64,000 nucleotides of DNA from Paracoccus zeaxanthinifaciens ATCC 21588 (GTDB taxonomy: Bacteria > Pseudomonadota > Alphaproteobacteria > Rhodobacterales > Rhodobacteraceae): the NCBI RefSeq assembly GCF_000420145.1, contig NZ_ATUJ01000015.1, forward strand, positions 1-64,000, written 5' to 3'. The notes under the pieces were generated by a model that was given only the letters and a program-made list of their open reading frames with translations, searched no databases and had not been told where the DNA came from. The translations under genes and the position numbers were made by a program. Below are positions 54,519 through 63,296 of the stretch, in pieces (the stretch's first letter is position 1; the number at the start of each line of letters is the position of its first letter).

Positions 54519-55523
54519 TCACTCGGCATCCTCGGGCAGCTTCAGCGTGATCTCGGACCGTTCCTCGAGACGCCTGACGGCGGCGACGACCTCGGACTTG
54601 GCGTCCTCGATTTCCTTGGCGCGCAGCTTGGGGGCGCCGTCGCGCTCCTCGCGCAGGTTGTCGGCCATGCGCTGCGACAGGTTCGACAGGATGAATTCGG
54701 CGGCGGCCGCATCCTCGGGGGCGGGGGCGGCAAGGGCGCGGACCAGCGCGGCCTGATCGACCTCTCGGACGAGGCGGGCGATGTCGCGGGGTTCGATGCG
54801 GGCGGGGATATGGGCGAAGATGAAGATCGCCTTGCGCACCCCTTCGGCGAAGTCGGCGTCGCGCTGGTCCAGTTCGACCAGCACGTCGTCGCGCAGATCC
54901 GATGTCGCGAAATTCAGGATCGCGCCCATCCGGTCCGCCGCCGGGGTCGGGATGGCGGGGCGGGGCAGATCCTCGACCGCGCGCAGCAGCACGAGGCCCA
55001 CGCGGCGCAATGCATCGGGCGTCACCTCGCCCGTCAGGGCCATGGCCTGCGCCACGGAATGCGCCCTGTCGCGCGACAGGCTGGCGAAGACCTCGGATGC
55101 CGGTGCGACGGGCAGCTTCGAGAGCATGAGCGCGATCAGTTCGACGGATTCGCCCGCGGCGATGCGGCACAGCTGTTCGGCGGGCAGGGCCGCGATCTGC
55201 GCCCAGGGGTCGCCGCGCCCCGACATGGCGGCATTGCGCCGCGCGCGGTCGCTGCTGCCGGCCGAGATCCGTTCGCCGAAGATGGCAAGCGTGCCGTCCA
55301 GATCGCCGGGGAATGTCAGTCCGACCTGTTCCAGCCTGTCGCAGAATTCCGTGATCACCGCGTCTCGGGTGGGGCGGTCGATGACCTCCATCCCGGCCAT
55401 CTCCTCGGCCAGGAGGGTCTGCGCCTCGGCGTTGAGGCGGTCGAGCCCCTCTGCCTGGTCGTCATCCAGAAGAAGCCGCACGATGACGGCCGCCTTCTGC
55501 CGCTGGCTCAGTCCGATCTGCAT
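54519..55523 (-). CDS. FliG-like flagellar motor switch protein (isolated)
   Basis: The 334-aa protein follows the FliG plan: N-terminal domain (QRQKAAVIVRLLLDDDQAEGL), armadillo-like middle domain, and a C-terminal domain with RDIARLVREVDQAALVRAL and LSNLSQRMADNLREE, which match the torque helix and the SQR motif of FliG. The REVD charged residues of the motor-facing helix are kept. No other flagellar gene is nearby. The start at 55523 has GGGGGCAG upstream; starts at 55544 and 55562 are possible. Confidence 0.8.
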   Translation of the reverse strand: MQIGLSQRQKAAVIVRLLLDDDQAEGLDRLNAEAQTLLAEEMAGMEVIDRPTRDAVITEFCDRLEQVGLTFPGDLDGTLAIFGERISAGSSDRARRNAAMSGRGDPWAQIAALPAEQLCRIAAGESVELIALMLSKLPVAPASEVFASLSRDRAHSVAQAMALTGEVTPDALRRVGLVLLRAVEDLPRPAIPTPAADRMGAILNFATSDLRDDVLVELDQRDADFAEGVRKAIFIFAHIPARIEPRDIARLVREVDQAALVRALAAPAPEDAAAAEFILSNLSQRMADNLREERDGAPKLRAKEIEDAKSEVVAAVRRLEERSEITLKLPEDAE

Positions 55524-55586
55524 CTGCGCTGCCCCCGAAAGCATCTTGTCCGGGGGCAGCATCGCAGCATTTGGTTGACGAAACGC

Positions 55587-56900
55587 TTACAGCGGGTCGT
55601 TCTCGAAGACGCGGGCGAAGATCGTGTCCACGTGCTTGGTGTGATAGCCGAGGTCGAACTTCTCCTCGATCTGCTCGGGGGTCAGGGCGGCGGTCACCTC
55701 GGCATCGGCCAGAAGCTCTTCCTTGAAGTCCTTGCCCTGTTCCCAGACCTTCATCGCGTTGCGCTGGACCAGGCGATACGCGTCTTCGCGCGACACACCC
55801 GCCTGCGTCAGCGCCAGAAGCACCCGCTGCGACATGACCAGGCCCTTGAACTTGTTCATGTTCGCCAGCATCGTCTCGGGATAGACGACCAGCTTGTCGA
55901 TCACGCCCGCAAGGCGGTTCAGCGCGAAGTCCAGCGTGATCGTCGCGTCCGGCGCGATGCCGCGCTCGACGCTGGAATGGCTGATGTCGCGTTCATGCCA
56001 CAGGGCCACGTTCTCCATCGCGGGGATCACGGCCATGCGCACCAGGCGGGCAAGGCCCGTCAGGTTCTCGGTCAGGACCGGGTTGCGCTTGTGCGGCATC
56101 GCGCTCGAGCCCTTCTGGCCGGGGCTGAAGAACTCCTCGGCCTCGAGAACCTCGGTGCGCTGCATGTGGCGGATCTCGATGGCGACGTTCTCGATGCTGC
56201 TGGCGATGACGCCGAGGGTCGCGAAGAACATCGCGTGCCGGTCGCGCGGGATGACCTGCGTGCTGATCGGTTCGGGGCGCAGGCCCATCTTGGAACAGAC
56301 GTGATCCTCGACCGCGGGGTCGATATTGGCGAAGGTGCCGACCGCGCCGGAGATCGCGCCGGTGGCGACCTCGTCGCGGGCGCGTTCCAGGCGGGCCTTG
56401 CCGCGCGCCATCTCGGCATAGAAGCGGGCGAAGGTTAGGCCCATCGTGGTCGGTTCGGCGTGGATGCCGTGGCTGCGACCGATGCGGACGGTGTCCTTGT
56501 GTTCGTAGGCGCGCTTCTTCAGTGCGGCCAGGACGCGGTCCATGTCGGCCAGCAGGATGTCGGCGGCGCGGACCAGCTGGACGTTCAGCGTGGTGTCCAG
56601 CACGTCGCTGCTGGTCATGCCCTGGTGGACGAAGCGGGCCTCGTCGCTGCCGACATGTTCGGCCAGATGCGTCAGGAAGGCGATCACGTCGTGCTTGGTG
56701 ACGGCCTCGATCTCGTCGATGCGGGCGACGTCGAATTCGACATCCTTGGCCTTCCAGACGGCATCCGCGTTCTCGCGCGGGATCACGCCCAGATCCGCCT
56801 GGGCATCGCAGGCATGGGCCTCGATCTCGTACCAGATGCGGAACTTGGTCTCGGGGGACCAGATGGCGACCATTTCGGGGCGGGCGTAACGCGGGATCAT
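55587..56900 (-). CDS. purB: Adenylosuccinate lyase
   Basis: PurB acts twice in purine synthesis, releasing fumarate from SAICAR and adenylosuccinate. The 437-aa fumarase/aspartase-superfamily protein has the signature GSSAMPHKRNP (about 264-274), GMTSSDVLDTTLNVQL near 90-105, and the catalytic His region GRSHGIHAEPTTMGL. It starts with MIPRYARPEM, the family beginning. The gap to fliG is 63 bases on the same strand. Confidence 0.96.
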   Translation of the reverse strand: MIPRYARPEMVAIWSPETKFRIWYEIEAHACDAQADLGVIPRENADAVWKAKDVEFDVARIDEIEAVTKHDVIAFLTHLAEHVGSDEARFVHQGMTSSDVLDTTLNVQLVRAADILLADMDRVLAALKKRAYEHKDTVRIGRSHGIHAEPTTMGLTFARFYAEMARGKARLERARDEVATGAISGAVGTFANIDPAVEDHVCSKMGLRPEPISTQVIPRDRHAMFFATLGVIASSIENVAIEIRHMQRTEVLEAEEFFSPGQKGSSAMPHKRNPVLTENLTGLARLVRMAVIPAMENVALWHERDISHSSVERGIAPDATITLDFALNRLAGVIDKLVVYPETMLANMNKFKGLVMSQRVLLALTQAGVSREDAYRLVQRNAMKVWEQGKDFKEELLADAEVTAALTPEQIEEKFDLGYHTKHVDTIFARVFENDPL

Positions 56901-56983
56901 GGCGGGCTCCTTTCGCTTGGTCGGGGCATAGCGGGGCAGGGCCGCGGGGGCAAGTTTCCTTCACCTTCGCGTGTGGGTCATGG

Positions 56984-57009
56984 GGAACATTCCGCCGCTT
57001 CCGCCCGTT
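56984..57009 (+). promoter_or_regulatory. EcfG-type stress promoter
   Basis: GGAAC (56984-56988), 17 bases, CGTT (57006-57009) exactly match the general-stress sigma EcfG consensus GGAAC-N16/17-CGTT of alphaproteobacteria. It lies 36 bases before the following gene, in a 145-bp divergent gap with purB. Whether this organism has EcfG is not visible here. Confidence 0.55.
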
Positions 57010-57045
57010 TGTCGGACATAACGACCCTGCCAAGCGGAGAGGATC

Positions 57046-57636
57046 ATGGCCGAAAACCGTAGCGACGCCCCGATGGGCCATTCCCACACATCGGCGATGC
57101 CGAAGCCCGGCACGCCGCGCGATGCCGCGTTCAGGGGCGGGCAGGCGCTGGTCTGGGGCGGTGTCGCCCTCGGCGTGGCCGGCCTGACGGCGGCGACGGT
57201 CCTGTCGGTCCGCCGCCTGACCGAACGCCCCGAACCCGAAGGCGAAACGCCCCAGCCCGTGCTGGCCCCGCGCTTTGCCGATCTGAGCGACGAGGAACGC
57301 GAGGCGATCCGCCGCCGCGTCCGCGCCCAGGCGCGCGAGGATTACGCCGCCGCCGCCCGCGAACGCGCCGAGGCAGGGGCGCGCCGTCGCAAGCGCGGCA
57401 AGGGGAACGCGGCCAAGGACCTGACCAAGACCGCGGCCGAGCTGACGGCAAGCCTGACGGGCGTGGCGACCGCGGTGGCCACGGCCAGCAAGGCGTTCCG
57501 CAGTGTCTCGGGCGAGGCGCCGGGCGTCATGGGCGATTTCGTCGCCGCCGCCGACCAGCTGCGCTCGCTGCTGAACGGCAGCCCCAACGTCCAGCCCGCG
57601 CAGAAGGCGGGTGACCAGAACGATCGTGGATTGTAA
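57046..57636 (+). CDS. Hypothetical membrane-anchored basic protein
   Basis: The 196-aa protein has one clear membrane segment (about 31-54, GGQALVWGGVALGVAGLTAA), an acidic-then-basic cytoplasmic stretch (DLSDEEREAIRRRVRAQARED, then ARRRKRGKG) and an Ala/Thr-rich C-terminal half that may be helical. I do not recognise the family. GGAGAGGATC precedes the ATG. It is nine bases ahead of the YihY gene and under the same apparent stress promoter. Confidence 0.72.
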   Translation: MAENRSDAPMGHSHTSAMPKPGTPRDAAFRGGQALVWGGVALGVAGLTAATVLSVRRLTERPEPEGETPQPVLAPRFADLSDEEREAIRRRVRAQAREDYAAAARERAEAGARRRKRGKGNAAKDLTKTAAELTASLTGVATAVATASKAFRSVSGEAPGVMGDFVAAADQLRSLLNGSPNVQPAQKAGDQNDRGL

Positions 57637-57645
57637 ACCGGACGC

Positions 57646-58671
57646 ATGAACAAGCCTCAGAACCCCCGACCCGGCGTCATGGCGGCCCTGCTGGGCCCGC
57701 TGGACGAGGAGACCCGCCGCAAGCACGGCCTGGATACCGAAACCGCGCCCCGGACGACCACGCCTGCAGGGCGGCCGGGACGGATGCGCGACCTGCGCTG
57801 GCGCGACGTCTTCGGCATCCTGAAGGCGACGGCGAAATCCGTGGGCGAGGATCGCGTGACCTCGGTCGCGGGCGGCGTGACCTTCTTCGGGCTGCTGTCG
57901 CTTTTCCCGGCGATCACGGCCTTCGTCTCGCTCTATGGCCTGCTGTCGGACCCTGCGCAGATCGAGGGGCAGATGGTCCTGTTGCAGGATCTTTTGCCGA
58001 CGGGGGCATTGGACATCATCAAGGATCAGGTCGTGGCCATCGCCTCGGCCCCGACCAGCGCGCTGTCCGTCGCGGGTCTGATCGCGCTGCTGATCGCCTT
58101 CTGGTCCGCCAATGGCGGGATGAAGGCGCTTCTGTCGGCGCTGAACGTCGCCGTCATGCAGGGCGAGACGCGCAGCTTCGTCCGGCTGAACCTTGTCGCC
58201 ATGTCCTTCACGCTTGGCGGGTTCCTGATGATCGTGCTGATGCTGGGCGTAATCGCCGTCATCCCGGCGCTGCTGCAGATGCTGCCCTTCGGCCTGGGGA
58301 CCGAGGCGCTGATCAGCTATAGCCGCTGGCCGATCATGTTCGGCGTGCTGATCCTGGCGCTGGCGGCGGTCTATCGCTGGGGGCCGGCCGTGCCCGACAG
58401 CCGCTGGCGCTGGATCTCTCCGGGGGCGATCGTCGCGGCGGTGGGGCTGGTCGCGATCTCGATGCTGTTCAGCTGGTACGCGGCAAACTTCGCGAACTAC
58501 AACGAGACCTACGGCTCGCTCGGGGCGGTGATCGCGCTGATGATGTGGCTGTGGCTGAACGCGACCATCGTGCTGGTGGGCGCCGAGCTGAACGCCGAGA
58601 TCGAGCGCCAGCTGAAGCGCATGGCGGGGCTGCCTGCGAACCGTCCGGTCCGCAAGCGCCGCGAGGATTAA
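57646..58671 (+). CDS. YihY/BrkB-family inner-membrane protein
   Basis: The 341-aa protein has about six membrane segments and the family patterns RVTSVAGGVTFFGLLSLFPAITAFVSLYGL (split over ~66-95), GGMKALLSALNVA, and ANFANYNETYGSLGAVIALMMWLW near 280-303. The family was once misnamed ribonuclease BN; its real role is unknown. It is probably co-transcribed with the preceding gene. Its TAA shares TTAA with the convergent OmpA-type gene. Confidence 0.9.
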   Translation: MNKPQNPRPGVMAALLGPLDEETRRKHGLDTETAPRTTTPAGRPGRMRDLRWRDVFGILKATAKSVGEDRVTSVAGGVTFFGLLSLFPAITAFVSLYGLLSDPAQIEGQMVLLQDLLPTGALDIIKDQVVAIASAPTSALSVAGLIALLIAFWSANGGMKALLSALNVAVMQGETRSFVRLNLVAMSFTLGGFLMIVLMLGVIAVIPALLQMLPFGLGTEALISYSRWPIMFGVLILALAAVYRWGPAVPDSRWRWISPGAIVAAVGLVAISMLFSWYAANFANYNETYGSLGAVIALMMWLWLNATIVLVGAELNAEIERQLKRMAGLPANRPVRKRRED

Positions 58672-60314
58672 CGCTCGGTCAGCTTCAGCTCGATCCGGCG
58701 GTTGAGCGCGCGGTTCGCATCGCTGTCCTCGGGGGCGACGGGGCGCGTGTCGGCAAAGCCCGTCGCCGCCAGCCTGTTCGCCGGAAAGCCCAGCTCGTCG
58801 GTCAGGAACCGCACCACCGCAAGTGCGCGCGCCTGGCTCAGTTCCCAGTTGTCGCGCCAGCGTCCGCTGCCCGACAGGGGGCGGCTGTCGGTATGGCCGT
58901 CCACGCGGATGATCCAGTCGATCTCGGGGGGGATGTCGTCCGAGATCTCGGTCAGCAGCTTGGCCACGCCCGTGATCTGGTCGCGCCCGGCGGGCGATAG
59001 TGTGGCCTCGCCGGTGCCGAATAGCACCTCGGACTGGAAGACGAAGCGGTCGCCCACGACCTTCACCTCTTCGCGGCCCGACAGGATCTGCGAGAGCCGC
59101 CCGAAGAATTCCGAGCGATAGCGGGCAAGATCGGCGGCCTCGGCCTCGGCTGCGGCGCGGGCCTCTTCCTCCAGCGCGAGTCGGCGGCGGGTTTCCTCGG
59201 TCGCGCGGATCAGGGCGGCGTTCAGCTGCTGGCCCAGTTCCTCGACGCGCAGGTCGGCCTGGTCGTTCTGATCCGCCGCCGCGTCCAGCAGCGCCTGAAG
59301 CGATCCCAGTTGCGCGGTCAATTGCGAGACCTGTTCGTTCAGCAGGGCGACACGGCGCTGGCTGTCCTCGGCCAACCCCTCCTGGTCGGTCAGGGCGTCG
59401 CGGGCGGTGGACAGAAGCGCCGCCTGCCGTTCGGCATCGGTCAGGTTCCGCGCGGCCTCGGCCTCGGCCTCGTCGCGGGCGGCACGGGCTGCGGCCAGCA
59501 GGGTCAGCGTCTCTTCGGCCTCGGCGCGGCGTTCCTCGAGGGCAAGGGTCATGGCGGTCAGTTCGGCATCCGACTGTTCCAGCCGCTCTCGCAGAAGGCG
59601 GGCAGCCTCGGCTTCGGCAAGGCGTTGCGCCTCGGCCTCGGACAGCTGCTCGGTCGTCTCGTCCAGCGCGGTCTCGCGGGCATCGACCTCGGATCGCAGA
59701 TCCTCGACCAGCGCGCGCAGGGCGTCGGTGCGGGCGGCGGCAAGGCGGGCGGCCTCGGCCTCGGCATCGGTTTCGGCGCGTGCCGCCGCGATGGCGAGTT
59801 CAGCGGCGGATGCGCGTTCGCGAGCCTGTTCCAGCTGACCGCCCAGCCGGGCGATCTGGCCGCGATCCTGCAACTGGCTGGCAAGCAGGGTGGCGACCTC
59901 GGCCTCGAAATCGGTCAGGCGGCTTTCGGCCTCGGCCAGCTGCGCGCGGTCGGCGCTCAGCTGGTTGTTCAGGCGCGTGATGCGGGCGGCGCGGGCGCGG
60001 GCCTCGGCCTCGGCATCCTCGGCGCGGTCGCGTTCGGATTGCAGAGCGGCGTCCAGTTCGGCCTCGCGCTGTTCGGACGCGCCAAGCGCCTGCCCGAGCG
60101 CGCCGACCTGCCGGCCAAGATCGGCCAGCTGCTGTTCCTGGTCGGCCAGCTGGCTGTCCTGCGTGTCGATCTGTTCGCGAAGCACCGACTGCACGACCAT
60201 GAAGATGGTCAGCACGAACATCAGCACCATCAGAAGCGCTGTCATCGCGTCCACGAATCCTGGCCAGATCGAGGCCGAGAAACGCTGCGACGAGGAACCG
60301 CGGGCCAGCCTCAT
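58668..60314 (-). CDS. MotB/TolR-like protein with long coiled coil and OmpA domain
   Basis: The 548-aa protein has one N-terminal membrane segment (about 19-46) containing an Asp in FVDAMTALLMVLMFVLTIF, placed like the proton-channel Asp of MotB/TolR. A very long periplasmic coiled coil (about 50-390, Ala/Glu/Arg/Gln heptads) follows. The C-terminal OmpA-type peptidoglycan-binding domain (about 420-548) contains GHTDSRPLSGSGRWRDNWELS and LSQARALAV-like segments. It starts three bases after the ExbB-like gene, so the two probably form one ion-driven complex. The task it powers is unknown. Confidence 0.8.
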   Translation of the reverse strand: MRLARGSSSQRFSASIWPGFVDAMTALLMVLMFVLTIFMVVQSVLREQIDTQDSQLADQEQQLADLGRQVGALGQALGASEQREAELDAALQSERDRAEDAEAEARARAARITRLNNQLSADRAQLAEAESRLTDFEAEVATLLASQLQDRGQIARLGGQLEQARERASAAELAIAAARAETDAEAEAARLAAARTDALRALVEDLRSEVDARETALDETTEQLSEAEAQRLAEAEAARLLRERLEQSDAELTAMTLALEERRAEAEETLTLLAAARAARDEAEAEAARNLTDAERQAALLSTARDALTDQEGLAEDSQRRVALLNEQVSQLTAQLGSLQALLDAAADQNDQADLRVEELGQQLNAALIRATEETRRRLALEEEARAAAEAEAADLARYRSEFFGRLSQILSGREEVKVVGDRFVFQSEVLFGTGEATLSPAGRDQITGVAKLLTEISDDIPPEIDWIIRVDGHTDSRPLSGSGRWRDNWELSQARALAVVRFLTDELGFPANRLAATGFADTRPVAPEDSDANRALNRRIELKLTER

Positions 60315-60317
60315 GGA

Positions 60318-61619
60318 TCAGCCCTGCCCATGGGGCGCCAGCGGGTCGGCGGGCAGAAGGTCGTCGCGGAACGGGTCGCCGAAGCGGGCTGCCCGCACCG
60401 CGCGGGTCAGCACCAGAATGTCCGAGCGCAGTTCGGCCACGACCTCGTCGCGGCCCTCGTTCATCTCGTCCACCAGCTTCTGGATGCCGGTCTCGATCCG
60501 GTCCCAGTCGGTGGCGGGCTTCGGCGCGCGGGCCTCGGCCAGAAGGGCGTCCTGACCGGCTGCGATGCGTTCCAGCGCCTGTGCCAGCCGGTCGCCATCC
60601 ATCCCGTCCTTGCGTTCGACCAGCTGTTCGATCGCCTGCGCCATCACGACGACGCGTTCGTCGGCCATCAGCGCGGTCTCGTCCCGAATCTGGTCGCGTT
60701 CGGACTGCCAGCCCTGCAGGCGGTCCATCTGGCGCGACATCTGGTCCAGCAGCCCGCCGATCGCGGCCTCGTCCGCGGCATCGCCTTGACCGATGCGGGT
60801 GAAGCCGGACATCCACTCCTCCAGCTCTCGGTAGAAGCGGTTCTGGCCATGCGTCACGAACAGTTCCAGCAGCCCCACGACCAGCGAGCCGGCCAGGCCC
60901 AGAAGCGAGGACGAGAACGCCGTCGCCATCCCGCCCAGCTGCGCCTCGAGGCCGGTCATCAGCTTGTCGAAGACCTCGATCCCGGTTTCGCCGTCCTGCG
61001 GCGCCAGCGCGCGGATCGTGTCCACGACGGCGGGCACGGTGGTCGCAAGCCCGTAGAAGGTCCCCAGAAGGCCAAGGAAGATCAGTAGGTTGGACAGATA
61101 TCTTGTGATGTCGCGCAGCTCGTCGATGCGGGTCGCCACCGAATCCAGGATCGACCGCGCCGACCCGGTCGAGATCGCGTCGCCCACCGGACCGCGCGTC
61201 CCCAGAAGCGAGGCCAGCGGCGCCAGCAGGCGCGGTGCCTGTCCCGCCGGTTCGACCTGGCCCCCGCTGCGCTTGGCGGCGAAACCCTCGATCCAGCTGA
61301 CCGACCGCATCAGCTGCGCCAGTTGCCAGAAGCAGGCCAGCACGCCCGTCGCGAAGACCACGAGGATGACCCCGTTCAGCCAGCGGTTCGCCATGAAGAT
61401 CGGCAGGATGCGGCCATAGGCCAGCCAGCCGCCCGCAAGGACCAGCGCCAGCACCGACAGCATCAGCAGGATCTGCCGGACCGGCTGCGAGAAGCGCGGC
61501 GGGACGGTGTTCGCCATCATCGCCTGGTCCCGCGTGGCCGACAGCCTGCGCGAGGACAGGGTCAGGCGCGGTTGCGCGGATTGCGCCCCGGGGCGCGGAT
61601 CGTTGGTCGGATCGCTCAC
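60318..61619 (-). CDS. MotA/TolQ/ExbB-like proton channel protein
   Basis: The 433-aa inner-membrane protein has two early membrane segments (about 47-68 and 82-103) and a second pair (about 172-195 and 235-262) with the family motif LSNLLIFLGLLGTFYGLATT and GGMATAFSSSLLGLAGSLVVGLLELF. A cytoplasmic helical tail of ~170 residues follows. It is paired with the OmpA-domain protein downstream. The tail and partner length set it apart from TolQ, ExbB and MotA. Confidence 0.8.
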   Translation of the reverse strand: MSDPTNDPRPGAQSAQPRLTLSSRRLSATRDQAMMANTVPPRFSQPVRQILLMLSVLALVLAGGWLAYGRILPIFMANRWLNGVILVVFATGVLACFWQLAQLMRSVSWIEGFAAKRSGGQVEPAGQAPRLLAPLASLLGTRGPVGDAISTGSARSILDSVATRIDELRDITRYLSNLLIFLGLLGTFYGLATTVPAVVDTIRALAPQDGETGIEVFDKLMTGLEAQLGGMATAFSSSLLGLAGSLVVGLLELFVTHGQNRFYRELEEWMSGFTRIGQGDAADEAAIGGLLDQMSRQMDRLQGWQSERDQIRDETALMADERVVVMAQAIEQLVERKDGMDGDRLAQALERIAAGQDALLAEARAPKPATDWDRIETGIQKLVDEMNEGRDEVVAELRSDILVLTRAVRAARFGDPFRDDLLPADPLAPHGQG

Positions 61620-61690
61620 TGAAAATCCCTGTCCCTGCGCTTGTTTGCACCAAGTCTAGGGCGCGGGCGATCCCTTGCCAAGCGTCGCGG

Positions 61691-62257
61691 TCAGTCGGTC
61701 CGCTGTCGCGACTGGATGTGGCGCACCGCATCCGACAGCGCGTCCAGATGCGGGTCGGGCAGGCCGATCTCGTTCAGGTGGGACGCCGTGTTGAACAGGT
61801 AATCCGCATTCGGTCCGCGCCCGCCATGCGCGGCGGCGATGATGCTGGCCTGTTCCTCGGATGTCAGCCCGCCCGCATATTGCCAGTGGTCGCGCTTCAT
61901 CACATAGGCCAGCGCCTCGATGCGGCGTCCATCCTCCAGCGTCAGGGGCAGAAGCGTCTCGCGATAGGCGTCGGTGACCAGTTCGCGCGCGCGCAGATCG
62001 GCCAGCACCGCGTCGTGATCGGCGGGCGCGATACGCAGCGCGACGCCCGAGACCGTCGCGCGGTCGTCGGGGTCCAGCCCCAGCACCAGTCCGGGGCGAT
62101 CCTCGGTCCCGCGATGTTCGACCGATCGCAGGCAGAAGCGCCGCGCGAAGCCCGTCAGCCGCGCGCGGACCGTCTCGACCGGCGCGAAGCCGGGATTCCA
62201 GATGAGCGAGCCGTAGCCGAAGACCCACTCGATCCTTTGCAAAACCTGTTTGTCCAT
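61691..62257 (-). CDS. ChaC-type gamma-glutamylcyclotransferase
   Basis: ChaC enzymes split glutathione in the cytoplasm to 5-oxoproline and Cys-Gly. The 188-aa protein has the opening motif WVFGYGSLIWNPGF (about 11-24), the ELVTDAYRE segment with the likely catalytic Glu, and a C-terminal GPNADYLFNTASHL. It is divergent from the DUF2125 gene with only 49 bases between. Confidence 0.87.
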   Translation of the reverse strand: MDKQVLQRIEWVFGYGSLIWNPGFAPVETVRARLTGFARRFCLRSVEHRGTEDRPGLVLGLDPDDRATVSGVALRIAPADHDAVLADLRARELVTDAYRETLLPLTLEDGRRIEALAYVMKRDHWQYAGGLTSEEQASIIAAAHGGRGPNADYLFNTASHLNEIGLPDPHLDALSDAVRHIQSRQRTD

Positions 62258-62306
62258 GGCTTATGAAAATAGGCCAGCTTTCGGGCAAGGAAAAGGGACT
62301 GCGAAG

Positions 62307-63296
62307 ATGTTGAAGGGCTTGGCGGGAATTGCCCTGCTGATCGGTGCGGGCGCCGCGACGTGGATCGGGACCGAAGGGCATGTCGCGGGCAGGCTGCGCG
62401 CGGCGATGCAGGATGCCCCGGATCTGAGGGCCGAGACAGTGACCCCGCTGCGCGATCCGCGCGCATGGGGGATTCGGATCGAGGGCCCCGAATGGGGCGG
62501 CCCCGCGGGCGGGATTGCGGTCGACTGGGCGCAGGTTTCGGTCGCGCCGCTGGACCCGTTCCGGGTGGTGCTGGGACTGCCGGGCGATGCGACGCTGACG
62601 CTGGCGGGGCGCGACATACCGCTGCGGATGGAGGCGCCCGCCGCATCCGTCGATTTCGCGCCGCTGCGCCGGATGGCACCCGCCCGGATCGTCGCGGGGA
62701 CCGGGGCGATCACCTCGAACGAACTGCCGATGCTGGGGGATGCGCAGGTCTCGGCCGAACTGGTGCAGGTGGATATCGCAGCGCCCTTGGACACGCTGGC
62801 GGCCTATGACGTGGATCTTGCGATCGAGGGGTTGCAGCCCGCCGCGCTTGCGACATTGGGGGCGCTGGTCCCCGAGGATGCGCTGGATCTGGTCGGCGCC
62901 GCGCAGGTCTGGCTGGACGGCACGCCCGGACCGCTGGCGCAGGCCGCGCCGCGCCTGACGGGGCTGCGCACCGAGGGCCTTGTCCTGCGGATGGGGCAGG
63001 CGGAAGCGCGTCTGCTGGGCCAGGTCGCGGCCGATGCGCAGGGTCGCGCGGCGGGGCAGCTGGCGGTCTATACCGCCGATGCGGATGCGTCCCTGGACCA
63101 GGCGGCGGCGCTCGGGCTGATCGAGGGGCCGGCGCGGCTGCTGCTGGGTGCGGGCCTGCGCAACATCGCGGCGGGCGATGTGCAGACCGAGTTCCCCGAG
63201 GCCCAGGGCGACGAGATCCGCCTGATCCTTGGCTTCGAGGACGGGCGCATCACCATCGGCGGCATGCCCGTCGGTCCGGCGCCGATCCTGCGCTAG
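62307..63296 (+). CDS. DUF2125 family exported protein
   Basis: The 329-aa protein begins with a signal/anchor segment (LKGLAGIALLIGAGAATWI). Its body matches DUF2125 by pattern: WGIRIEGPEWGGPAGGIAVDW, repeated beta-rich blocks with PLRRMAPARIVAGTG and a Leu/Ala-rich C-terminal half. The function is unknown; the family is periplasmic or membrane-attached. AAAAGGGA supports the ATG at 62307; a longer frame from 62250 would overlap chaC. The TAG shares CTAG with the convergent tyrA. Confidence 0.77.
   Translation: MLKGLAGIALLIGAGAATWIGTEGHVAGRLRAAMQDAPDLRAETVTPLRDPRAWGIRIEGPEWGGPAGGIAVDWAQVSVAPLDPFRVVLGLPGDATLTLAGRDIPLRMEAPAASVDFAPLRRMAPARIVAGTGAITSNELPMLGDAQVSAELVQVDIAAPLDTLAAYDVDLAIEGLQPAALATLGALVPEDALDLVGAAQVWLDGTPGPLAQAAPRLTGLRTEGLVLRMGQAEARLLGQVAADAQGRAAGQLAVYTADADASLDQAAALGLIEGPARLLLGAGLRNIAAGDVQTEFPEAQGDEIRLILGFEDGRITIGGMPVGPAPILR

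Noticed and set aside
58668-61619. ExbB/OmpA pair as a Zorya (ZorAB) defence system
   Set aside because: ZorC, ZorD or ZorE homologs are absent. The long coiled coil is in the MotB-like partner rather than in the MotA-like one, and the flanks are housekeeping genes.
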